From assembly GCF_910596095.1 (NCBI RefSeq), contig NC_056533.1, positions 28,370,662 through 28,434,661 of the forward strand: 64,000 bases of DNA, read 5' to 3'. A program made the translations under genes and the position numbers. Source of the DNA: Thunnus maccoyii. Its lineage: Eukaryota; Chordata; Actinopteri; Scombriformes; Scombridae. The number at the start of each line of letters is the position of its first letter. Position 1 is the stretch's first letter. The notes under the pieces were generated by a model that ran no database searches, was not told the DNA's origin, and saw only the letters and a program-made list of their open reading frames with translations. This document shows positions 23,855-35,200 of this stretch, piece after piece.

Positions 23855-24407
23855 GGGATGCACAATATTATCGGCACGTCATCGGTATCAGCCGATAAAG
23901 GCTCTAAAATGAAATATCGGCATCGGCCATTTCTGCCGATTATGAGAGGCCGATTTGTTGCCTTCACCTCCGCCACCTGACTGTGCTTCCCTCCATGGAC
24001 TGTTTCACCCTGACGGTCCCGGTGCTTCCCACGCAGGCTCCACTTCACTTAAGATGCCCGTCAGACCCGCTTAGGTGCATTACCGCCACCAGAGATTAAA
24101 TCCTACACATTAATCCTGTCTGTCTAATGAACTCAAAGAAAACTCTACTGCTCCACCCACTTGGCAGGTTCATTAAAGTTTTATGGCTGAGCTCCTGAAC
24201 TCCAGTCTACCTAAATTCTTCCTTCATATATTGTCTTTCTTGATCATACTTAGTTCAATCTATGCTTGCATGCATAATAGTCTCCTCAGCCAGCTGGAAA
24301 AAAATATGTGCCTATATCGGTATCGGCATTGGCAATTGACCACCGTGAGTTGGAAATATCGACATATCGGATATCGGCAAAAAATCAAATATCGTGTATC
24401 CCTGGCT
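23855..24407. mobile_element. MITE rich in TATCGG, inserted in family A
   Basis: Left end GGGATGCACAATATTATCGG; right end GATATCGGCAAAAAATCAAA followed by TATCGTGTATCCC. The outer bases are inverted repeats (GGGATRCACRATAT). Interior has CATCGGTATCAGCCGATAAA. Non-coding non-autonomous DNA transposon. Confidence 0.75.
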
Positions 24408-24837
24408 TTGGTGCTAAGATTGTTGCTAAGGTTTTTCCATGTTTTGTGTGCGTCATATTTCAGATCAGATATCGGCTCAAACATGTACAGATGTATTTGA
24501 GAAGTTGAAATTTTGAGTAAAGAACAAGAAAAAGTTGTGAAATCATACTACTATAGTTTGTTGCATGGTTTGTTGATGTATATGTCTGATGAGAGGCAGC
24601 TTCCAAGAACTTCCGATCAGAGCAGAGTGGGTTTCTTGGGAGGGAGGCCAAAGGAAAGGGCTGTCTGATGGCAAGGTAAAGTGGTGAAAATATTCTAAAT
24701 ATAGCGTACACTTAAACTGATATTGATTTTTTTAGGTGGCTAAAAGTGGGCTGCTGGCCTCGTCACAGCAGTATATTGCTTAGCTTCTGTGCCGGTACTC
24801 CTGTCTGCTTCTCCAAACTGCGGGGGTGCTGACTCCT

Positions 24838-25557
24838 GAAGGAGGACAACCGCTTGTTCTTTAATTCTGTTAACTAATCTTTGATTCTTAAGGAAAATCA
24901 GGGACAGACTCCCTGGATTCCTAAGTTTGTAAGAGCAGACCCTCGGCCTGCAGAACTGACATTTGTAACCCTCCAAGTGGGGGTTTGATCACCTCCTAGA
25001 AACCATTTCGATAAGTTGAATTATGACACGAACTAAAAGCATGAAATGACACTAAAGGCCACTTGGACCGGAGGAAAACAACTCCCACCTTATAGATGGA
25101 AGACAGGCTCTTATCACCAAAGCCATAAACTAATCCACACTCCTGAGGACTTCGTGAAGCCCCTTTCAAATCTGAGACAAACCTGAAATTCATGTAAATT
25201 AAATGTCTAATCATCATGTAACTTATATCATGTTATTTGTCATGTAAATACAAGAAGAACAGTATAACTTTCATAGGTGTATGACTACCTACTAAAGAGA
25301 TAGAAGACTTAGATTGTATTATCCTTTTATACTAACAGGTAACAATACTGCTCCTCTATTGACAAGAGTTAAATTCCCTTCTGTGAAGAGTTAATGAATG
25401 TTTAATAACCATGTATTTGTATTTTAAGTGTTTAACTTGTGATCCATTAACTTCATAAACAATCATATTTTAGTAGTTAAATTAGACAAGTAGTTTGGTT
25501 GAAAGAAGAAGAAGAAGGAGAAGGAGAAGGAGAAAGAGAAAGAGAAGAAGAAAAAGA

Positions 25558-25596
<39 letters not shown>

Positions 25597-26110
25597 AGAA
25601 GAAGAAGGAGAGGAAGAAGAAAAAGAAGAAGAAGAAGAAGAAGAAGAAGAAGAAGAAGAAGAAGAAGAAGAAGAAGAAGAAGAAGAAGAAAAAGAAGAAG
25701 AAGAACGCTTGAAACTGCTCTCTGAGAGCAAGACTGCAACCCAGAAGTGAAGCCGGCCTGAAGACTCTTTCAGAGCAGCCTGAAACGTCTTGATTCTTTA
25801 CCGGCATTCAACGCCTCTGCATCCACTGAGATGCACCACAGCCCACAGCTGATACGAGCTTTTCCACTGCAACACCGTTGGTGATGCTGCGTCAAACAAC
25901 GCTGGACCTGCCAAGATGACGCCTCGACCACGACGACCTCAACAGTAAGGCATAACGTGGCTTTGTGATCAAGGGTTGATGTCGAGATTATGAGACTGAT
26001 TCATTGATTAAACTGAACAAGGGTTAGTGCTCCCTCCTGGCACTAACAAATCCTAACCAAAAAGGAGGTGGTGCCCTAATGACGAGGTAATTCATTAATG
26101 AAGTATTAAT
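24838..26110. mobile_element. unclassified 1.27-kb insertion containing the GAA run
   Basis: It sits between the two ACTCCT hexamers. It has no coding frame except those produced by the GAA run. I find no clear LTR, TIR or poly(A) end, so its class is open. Confidence 0.4.
25498..25706 (+). repeat. GAA/GGA polypurine microsatellite
   Basis: About 205 bp of uninterrupted purines on the plus strand, mostly GAA/AGA units with GGA, AAA and GAG variants on the left half and purer GAA on the right. Its poly-Glu, poly-Arg, poly-Phe and poly-Ser frames are artefacts. Confidence 0.98.
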
Positions 26111-26300
26111 ACTCCTACACTCCCATACACTGACTATGGATAACTACCTCATACAACAACACTTCAAAAAATGAGAACTATCCCTTTAAAGACACAGGAG
26201 CTAAAACAGCCTGTTTCTGATAGAAGTTGAACTCAGAGGCTGTGTAAAGGGTCAGTATGAGTTAGTGTGATTCATGCAAAGATATTCCAGTGGAGATTGT

Positions 26301-26321
26301 CATCATCATCATCATCATCAC
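26301..26321. repeat. (CAT)n microsatellite
   Basis: Seven CAT units. Confidence 0.9.
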
Positions 26322-26607
26322 CTCTCATTCTTCATTCTTTATTTGGATCCTCCTTCGCTTTGACAAAGTGGTCACTAGTCTTCTTGGGGTTCACACAACA
26401 GCAATAATAAAACAAATAGCAATTTAAAATCACATTGATCAAGAAAACAAGCCAAGCATAATTTAAAAAATAAGTGTGAGGCTTGGTAAATGTAAATGTA
26501 ATCATATTATTAGAGTCAATAGACCTTCCACAAATGATATTTCCCCATTACTACAGCATGTAGCTTTTCCTCAGTGCAAACAGTTTGTATTCTAAATATC
26601 ATCCATA

Positions 26608-26635
26608 TTTATTTATTTATTTATTTATTTATTTT
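26608..26635. repeat. (TTTA)n microsatellite
   Basis: Seven TTTA units. Confidence 0.9.
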
Positions 26636-27767
26636 GAAGTTGATGCTCAGTTGTTCTCAAATTAATGGAAATCATAGTCTCATACCTTTAGATTTATCTC
26701 TTAGTTTCATATTTTCAATATATGGCTGTGCTTATTTTTTCCCTTCATGAAAAATAAATGTTATCCAAACAAAACATAAATGGGAATTTTAATCTGTTAT
26801 TGGGAAAATTATAAACACAGTGATGGATATTCTTCTCATAATTTCTTTTTAACAGTGTAAAAAAAAAAGAATTTTCAATGATGTAACAGTGAGAAAACGG
26901 GAGTACATGTTAGGAAACAGCAGTACACAAACAGTGCAGCAAGGGGGAGACAAACCTCCTTGTAACTTCAGGCCTCTTTAGTAGTTTATATCATTATATA
27001 ATCTGCAATGTAAAGTGTTAAAATAATCATTTAAATTTCATTTCATGAAATATATAGAAATTTATATTTTCATTTTAGTTCTATTACCACATGGACAAGG
27101 ATCAGTCTCGGAGTTACAAGCTTAATCCAATGAGAGGACTAAAAAGGTGACAGCTTCTACTCGGTGTCTGCCTGTCATTTCCAACTGATACATTTTATTG
27201 TGACCTTGGTAACAGCCTGTATGGACCTGAAAGACAGAGTGGGGCTGTCATGAAAGAGGAGCAAGAGCACAGATGCTGCTTACTGTAATGTTGCTTTTAG
27301 ACATCTTTGTTAATGTTATCCTGTCTCAGAGCTCTGAGAAATGATTACATTGACACATTAGGGTCTGGCCATTTTATGATGGGTGTGAAATCACTTGTGA
27401 TGCAAACAAAATGATGAAGGACATATACTGTACCCTTTAATGTTTACATCTTATAGATCAGCAGCACTGCTGAGGTGGGATAAGGAACACCAGACTGGAA
27501 ATCAATACATTCACCAAGCAACACCAGTAAAATAAACACATTTACAATGACGGTCCTGTTTTATGAGTCGTATTTACAGTCCGCTCTGTCTTCTGCTGTT
27601 GCTGCTGCAGGTTTTCAAACACTATTAGAGAAGATGCAGCTTGCCCGGAGACTCAAATACTTTTCAAAACACACACAGGTGTAGACTTCGATCTCCTCTG
27701 CCACCATCTGGCTAAAAAAGCTTTCTCGGATACAGAAAGGATAGCAAGGCAGCAGAGACATTTCTTG

Positions 27768-28652
27768 TTTAGTGCCTATGAAAAATTATTACCCCACCCG
27801 TGGAAGTTTCCATGTTTTATTGTTTTATAACGGTGAATAAAAGTAGATTTAATGTAGCTTTTTATCCAAAAAATAATCTTTAATGTCAAAGCAAAAACAT
27901 ATCTCTAATTTATGACAATTATAATACACAAAATACTTGTTATTCACCCCTTGTAAGTCAGTATTTAATAGATGCACCTTTGGCAGCATTGAGTCAGTGA
28001 AGAAATGTCTTGTTCAGGTTTTGCATATACTGTATGGACGCTGCAGTTTTCTTCCAGCCTTCTTTGCAAAACTGTTCAAGCTCTGTCAGGCTGCACGAAC
28101 AGCAAACAGTAAGCAGCCTTTTTCAGTTCCAGCCACATAATCTCCTGACTCTCGGTAAACCACTCCAGGACATGATCATTTATGTTGTTTTTAAACCATT
28201 CGTGTGTAGCTTTGACTTTAATCTTGGGCTCATTGTCTTGCTGGAAAACAAATCTTCTTCCAAGTGGAAGGTTTCTTGTAGACTGCATCAGGTTTTCCTG
28301 CACTTTGATGCATTCACCTCATTCTCCATCCTCACAGAGTTACTATCAATTGAAACCCATTGATTACTCACAGCTTATCTATATTTAACTAATTATGTGA
28401 CTTTTTAAAACCAAATAGCTGCATCGGTGGTGATTTAGGTGTGTCTCATTAAGTGGGTGAATACTTACGCAAACGTGCATTTTGTGTATTTGTCATTCAT
28501 TTCGATCACTTTGCAGAGATCTGTTTTCACTTTGACTTTAAAGGGCATTTTTCTGTTGATCAGAGTCACAAAAGGCACAAGGCTTTGATTAAAAGCTGTA
28601 AATTGATAAAACATGAAAACTTCCAAATAGGGTGGATATTTTTATAGACTCT
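27768..28652 (-). mobile_element. Tc1/mariner relic with terminal inverted repeats
   Basis: The left end GTGCCTATGAAAAATTATTA is followed by GGAAGTTTCCATGTTTTATT. The right end, read in reverse, is CTATAAAAATATCCACCC then GGAAGTTTTCATGTTTTAT. These are paired terminal inverted repeats of a fish Tc1-like element. Inside, the minus strand at 28076-28303 reads QSTRNLPLGRRFVFQQDNEP, the second catalytic-Asp region of a Tc1 transposase. The SPDLNPIEHLW block is shortened to TESQEIMWLELKKA, so the catalytic Glu context is lost. It is dead and internally deleted (about 0.9 kb against a typical 1.6 kb). Confidence 0.8.
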
Positions 28653-29234
28653 GTTTGAAAATGAAATTTAAAAGAACAAGATCAAGGTTAATGTCTTACT
28701 GAAGTAACCAGACTTAACTTACTTACTTGGCATTTCTCAGTTTACAACTTCTTTTTTCATGGCAGAATTTAGCAGCCCTTTGTTGCCCTCAAATCATTCA
28801 ACAAGCTTAAAACTTTTCTGTCTCAAGTTGTGTTTTGCAGCCTCTAAAGGCAAAGCTGATTTTGAATAACAAGAAGAAATGAAGATTAACAAACTGAGGA
28901 ATACTGGTGAAAAGTCTGCCAGAAGATGAACAATAATCCATAAATTCATAACAAGTTCAAATTATAAAAAATAATCTTTTAATATAAACTACATGTTCAG
29001 TGCACAAAGAACAAATGTACAAATCATAAACTTTACACATTGATTGAAACATAAAAGAAGGCATGTTAAAAAATTAATTAACATGGTCATGTGAGTTAAT
29101 ATCATCTTAATTAGTTAAAGTGATCGGCATAAATAGGATTGTAAATAAATTATGAGCCTTTTTTTTCTCTGCCTCCAAACAGCCTTGGCGAGCAGGTTGT
29201 CGTAATTTATTCCACCAGAGGACTTCTACTTGGG

Positions 29235-29244
29235 CTACTTGCAT
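29235..29244 (-). CDS. vegfd: vegfd exon 8 (last two residues and stop)
   Basis: After a pyrimidine tract and acceptor TTTATAG, one base completes Arg, then Cys, Lys and TAG. The preceding exon ends in phase 2 at a strong GTAGGTG donor, so a terminal exon must exist downstream; this is the nearest that gives the expected Cys ending. Confidence 0.6.
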
Positions 29245-32200
29245 CTATAAATAAAAGAGGGATCAATTAAAAAATGTGCATGAATTTACACACAACAGAC
29301 CTCATAAAGTCTTCTGTCTGGATGAAGTGGAACTCAGCAAGAGGAAATGATAGGAAACAATCACCTTGTTTATTAAGTTTGTCATGTCTGAGAGGCCACT
29401 TATGTTTCCAAAACCATTTGAGCATTTTCTGCTGATGGTTCGATAATGATAGGCACACAAATGAAAATAAACTATCAATACTTAATGAGTGTGGTAAAGT
29501 AACCCTTTAATTATACTGGATCCTTTTATCCCCAGCTGATGTTTCATAATTCCTGATAAAATTTTCCTCTCAGTATTTCCGTTTTTCTTCCCACTTACAG
29601 TATATGATAATGATGAGGACATGTCTACAGTAAATATGGTCAGACAAGAGCATCATTATATCAAAGTCTCTCTCTGGCACCTACCTGCAGGAGGCTTGAT
29701 CGAAATGTTGGTGCTTGTGGGCACAAATGGAAGAGTTGAGATGACAACGATGAATCGGCCTTGGCTGGCGAATCGGCTCAGGTCTCGGAAGACAGTCACA
29801 GCGCTCTACATCTATCTCACAGTCGGGCATCCATGAACCGAGTGGAAACTCTAAGCAAGAAGTAAAAATGGTTTATTCAACTCACAAAGACAGTATAAGT
29901 ACAAGAAATTAATTTTCATTTTGTTGGTTGAATCTCCATCTCAAAAACAAATCTTTTAATTTTTTTACCTTAAAATTCCATTAATTTACCCATTAGTAAT
30001 GATGGAATTAAGATATTTGTTAATGGGTTTTTAAGTTAAGTTAAGGTATTTTTAATGGGTTATTTGAACAGTTTAAGCAAAAGCCTTTGAAAATGGTACA
30101 AAAACCATGAAAACCACTTAATCATCTTAATTTATACCTTAAAATGCCTTAATTTTCTGATAAAGGGGAAAATTCAGTAGTTGTTTTCATGAGTTTTGCT
30201 CCATTTTAAGGTTTTGTTGTTTTTTTATCCTTAATTGTACTTAATCAGAAAATTAAGGGCTTTTCAAATTAATGGACAAATTAAAGGATCTCTGGCTACC
30301 ATACTAAACATACGGCATGTTTTCAGGGGTAAATTAAGGAGTAATTAATGATATTTTAAGGGATTCATGTTCCATAGTGCATACTATAACCATACAACAC
30401 TGGTCATACTTTGAAACTAGTGATCTAGATATGGGGCTGGATTTTGGATCACAACATGGTTAGTGCTTTTTTAAAACAGACAAGACAGAAGACAGCCATG
30501 CTAGCAACTATGTGAGACTGTACTTGGGCACAGTGATGCTTTGGGCTAAATGCTAACATGCTGATGTTTAGTAGGTATAACTTTGTTTACCATTGTAGTT
30601 TAGTTAATTAGCACTAAACAGAAAGTATAACTGAGCCTGATGGGAATTCAGTTTTGCAGGTATTTGGTTGTAAAAGTATTGGACACAGTACATTTTTAAA
30701 CTGATGGTGGCTCTAAATGAAACATCAGGGGATCACCAAAGTTATTTAAACTCATCCTGAGAAGGACACGAATGTCTGTACCAAATTTCATGCCAATCCA
30801 TTCAATAGTTGTTGAGACATTTCACTCAAAATCAAAAATGTAAACCTCATCGTGGCCCTGACTTTTCATCTATAGCGTTCACCAAAGTTATTAGGATACA
30901 TCCTCTAGGAACCGAGAATGTCTCTACGAAGTTTTGAGCCTTTAATAGTTGTTGAGATATTTCAGTCTGGATCAAAGTGTCATAATTTTGCTATTTCCTA
31001 TTTAAAGTACAGTTGTTGAACATAAAATCTGAAAATATGATGTTTTGAACACTTAAAAAAAAAAAACTGGGGCACACATCCAACAAGCCTTTCTATATAC
31101 AGTATATATTTCCATACACACACCTGGTCTGCTGGAGGGGTAAGGTATGCATCTGTCACTTGAACAATCCCAAATCAAGCCACTGGCACAAAGTCTCCTG
31201 GAGTCCTCTGCCTCTGACAGCTGTCCGATTGGAGAACAGCTGCGAAAAAACCAGATGGATTAGAACAGAAATTTAAAAAAAAAAAGAAACATCTCACTAA
31301 ATTCAGTTGGAAAATAAGACTAACGGAAATTTTGGACTCACCCACTGCTCCTGTGAGGTTGAGCATTACGTCGTATTATGGCAGGCTCCATGCATCTGCA
31401 TTCAGTATGATTGGCTACTTTTATAAGCACAGGCTCTGGTACAAACTTGAATGGAATCACACTAAGGACCTGAAATGCACAGAATCACACACAGACACAC
31501 GCACATCCGTGTAAGAGCTTTTGACTGCTGAAAACAAGTGCTGTTTGTACCATGTAACATCCAATATTCAAAACTCAAAAGGATATTTGGTTGTCTGAGA
31601 TTTAGTCACTCACAGTTTTATTGACAAATACAGTAGTTGTGTTTCTGCAGGTGACGCCCTCTTGATTGCAGCAGCCACTGCACCTGTCAGTAGGAAAACA
31701 AATTCACATCCGGGTAAAGTGACATGCGTGGCATAAAATATAGAAAATAAAGTGGGTTGTTGTAGTTTATTCTGAGGAGAGGTTGTAACTATGGGATTTT
31801 TCTATATTTAAAAGATGTTTGGTCAGAGGTTAAACTGAATCTACAGCATATGAATACTGATAAAAATAAATCATCCCAATAAATCAATGTACAATGTTTG
31901 CTTTCTTGCCAAAAGTTAGATGAGAAGATTGATACCACTCTCATGTCTGTATGATAAATATAAAGCTACAGCCAGCAGATGGTTACTGCACCCAGCCAAG
32001 ATATATACCGTAGTCCAGCACATAACTCTCCATAAAACCACTACCTGTCATTTTTACACTTCAGTTTTTGTGCAGATTTAAAAAACTAGATAGGGCATGT
32101 AAATCAGTGAGCTTTAGAGGTGCTGGTAGGGAGAATTGTTCGCTTGACAGAGCCAAGCTAGCTGTTTCCAGCCTTTATGCTAAGCTATAAGCTAACCAGC

Positions 32201-35200
32201 AGCTGGCAAAAGCTTCATATTTAGCATGAAGACATGAAAGTGGTATTGATTTTCTAATCTAACTCTTGGCAAGAAAGCAAATAAGAGCATCTCCCAAAGT
32301 GCAGAACTATACCTTTAACAATATGATTAATACATCATATGAAAATGGTTTTATAAATTGTTTTGAGCGGAAATAAAAGAGATTTGCTGTATCATATTAA
32401 ACACAATATGTTTTTGATGGGCTCTTGTTGTTTGCAGCAATGTTTCAATGCCACCAACAGCCTCTAGATGCTGGCTCCAAAACATCCCTGGCTTCAACTG
32501 AATTGAGTCATTATGGTCTCAATCGCTAAATTTGGGCCCTCTAATAAGTGTGCTGGTGGTTATTTTGGAAATTATTGCTCAATTAATAAGATTTGAAGAC
32601 ATAGTAGCTCTGATGTCTGCCAATGACAGCTGTCAGTTATACTGCTGTATACTATTGATTCACAGTTATACTACTGTTGTGATTTTTCAGTAGGATTAAT
32701 GTTACTTGATTATGATACCCCCCCCGTGGGCACAATTTAGCTAAAGTAGCTAACATTAGCCTAAGTGTGCAAAGTGTTCCCAGTTCTGCATCTGGTTTCA
32801 TGTTCAACTAGTCTCACATAGCCAGATCTATCTCCACACTTGATTTAAGCACTGTGTCAGCACTGGAGAAAGGTCTGGCTGAACCCATTATCATGCTATG
32901 GGGGGAAAAAAACACTAGCTTGTCTGTATTTCTTTTTAACCATTCGAAGTTTGTTGTTGTTTCACAGGCATTTTGAAAACTGTAACACGCAGATAGCGGA
33001 AGAGGAGGAGAATTCTGACTGAAATAGTCTGCCAATGGCAGGCTTATACCCACAGTCTACATCCTGTGAGTCAGACTAATGTTCAACAAACCTGTGGACG
33101 GACACGCAGGGAGGCTTGAAGAACATTGAGGGGTCAGTGCCCAGTTCCTTGGCTACGTCAACACACGTTTCCCTGGGCATGCACTGAGTCCGCTGCCACT
33201 CTTCATCTATGGCTAAATGGGAGACAGACAATGTTCACAACCACATCAAAACACACACACACACACACACACGGACTTGAACACTTGAACATGTGCTGTA
33301 TGTTTTATCCAACCTCTAAGTATCTCCAAGCTGTAGGATTCGGCAGCATAGCGTGTAGAGCGATGTGACCCTGCTGAAGGTGGAGATGATAGGGTCTCTG
33401 TCTGGGTCTCTGGCTGCTGAAGCCTCATACGACACTTCCACAACTTCCAGTCAGGAAAGTCCGCAAGCCTCAGCAGCTCATCAAGGCTGGAGGCTGACCG
33501 CACCTTCCTTTCCCACTGTTTAATTACCTGCAGGGATCACAGTGAGTCATACATATGAAAAACCTCCTCAATTAATTCATAGTTTCACTTGATGTAATTT
33601 TGAATGTCTTTTGGGTCCCTAAAAAAATACACATTTATTTAACTTTTTAAGCAACCCATGAGTATAGTTTCAGCCTCTTTGAAGATGAGTTGGTTGCATT
33701 TATGAAGATCGTCCTCTGACAGAGTTGTGCAACACCAATCACGCATCATGTGCAGCACATAAGGAGGAAAAACTTCACAAATGTTCTCTCTAATCTCAAG
33801 GATGCACGCACTGCAAGATTTGAAAATAATTGCACATCACACACTAAAGGATATTATTAAGATGATCGTGCTAGAGGGAGTAATGACCCCTTCATGTGAT
33901 CTCACGTGATCTCATGGGGAAGCAGACATAAACAAAATGAAGACTGACATGGTGCAACAACTTGCTTTAGTGATACTATGCAGTAAGAAAAAAACTAAAG
34001 CAGAAGGCCAAATAAGTCTGGATGAAAAAATGGTTGGGGAGACGCTGTCAGCACACGTTGTCTGTTCTTCAGCGAGAACTGGAGGTAAGATTTTAACTGA
34101 CAGTTTTAATATCTCTCAACAGTAGTATGCTAGCTAATGTTAGCCTCAAGGGCTAGAGGATTTACCGTTGCTTGACAACACTGTCAGCTGCTTCGGGACT
34201 AACGTTAGCTTGTAGCACTAATGTTTAGCTAGCTGGTTCAAAAGCAGAATTGTAGAATTGTTTTGGTATAATGAAAATAAACCATTGGTGCTATTGTGAA
34301 AAAAAACTGTCAACATGTTCCAACATAGAGGCAGGAAATGTGGCCATTTCAAAAATCCTCTCATTCACTCTCATCTCCTTGTAGACTTGTCTCTCTCATT
34401 GGCTATTGTGGTCCCGCTCGGAAAGCAGTGACCATCCAGTAATCATCCAGATTTTAGCTCCTAAATATCAAATATGTTTGAAATTATCAGGGCGGCCCCA
34501 ATAAGTCTGAAAGCATTTCTTGAAGTTTAGGAGTGAAGTTTAACCCCTCACATTACCAGATATCTGATCTATCAGATCTGGGCTGGACATCGGTACCGAT
34601 CAAGGTCCCAGAATAGATTTCTTTTCCAATTGTCAGGAGGGGTGAATCAGGGATAAATCGTCCCAAAACTCCTGTAGTTTGAGCCCGGTTTTAATCTCTG
34701 CCATCGCCGTTGGTTGGTGTGAAATGTATCCTGGGATACTTAGCTTTGGTGGCCTTTGGCCAGCGCAGGAATGTCATACCAGACTCCAGATTTAAAAACT
34801 CTGTATACTGTGAAATAGAGAGAGATTTATCTGGTGGTCATAGGCTTAATCAGCACTGTGTGCTCATTTGGCAAGGGCTTGAATGTAATGGACATTCATT
34901 TATATGTACAAGTCCCACACTCCAGTTTTAAACATGTTAGAGACTATAATGTCTAACAGTCTGTCTATCACTTTGTTCCAGACTGAAATATCTCAACAAC
35001 TATTGGATGGATTGCCATGCAGTTTGGTACATATACCCATGGGCCCCAGAGGATGAATCCTATTGATTTTGGTGATCTCTGACTTTTCCTCTAGCGCCAA
35101 CATTAGGTTTGTGGTTCTGAGTGAATACCTTGGTAACTGTGTAGATTTGTAGATACAATCTGTTGTAGATATTCAAGGGCCTCTTTTTGATACCTTGACT

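Larger units (their letters stand above)
24655..26196. mobile_element. MITE (family C) split by a 1.27-kb insertion
   Basis: Left part (about 24655-24837) has AAATATTCTAAATATAGCGT, TAGGTGGCTAAAA, GCTTCTGTGCCGGTACTCCT. Right part (26111-26196) has CACTGACTATGGATAACTAC and GAACTATCCCTTTAAA. In other fish copies these abut. The hexamer ACTCCT at 24832-24837 and again at 26111-26116 flanks the insert as a candidate target-site duplication. Confidence 0.6.
23700..26300 (+). repeat. dispersed repeat, family A, split by nested insertions
   Basis: Pieces at about 23700-23854, 24408-24650 and 26197-26300 line up in order with the copy at 19655-20120: CCAAAACTTGAGGTGAACAT at the left, AGGCAGCTTCCAAGAACTTC in the middle, and GGCTGTGTAAAGGGTCAGTA with ATTCATGCAAAGATATTCCA at the right. 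The gaps are filled by younger elements. Confidence 0.6.
19061..29234. other. gap between the convergent 3' ends of grpr and vegfd
   Basis: I see no coding exon here. It contains two copies of a dispersed repeat (19655-20120, 23700-26300), several MITEs, the GAA polypurine run and a Tc1 relic, listed separately. An AATAAA at 20499-20504 is one candidate grpr polyadenylation signal. Confidence 0.6.

Noticed and set aside
25463-25807. Long frames of poly-Glu, poly-Arg, poly-Phe, poly-Ser and poly-Leu
   Set aside because: All six come from the GAA polypurine microsatellite; no initiation or splice support.
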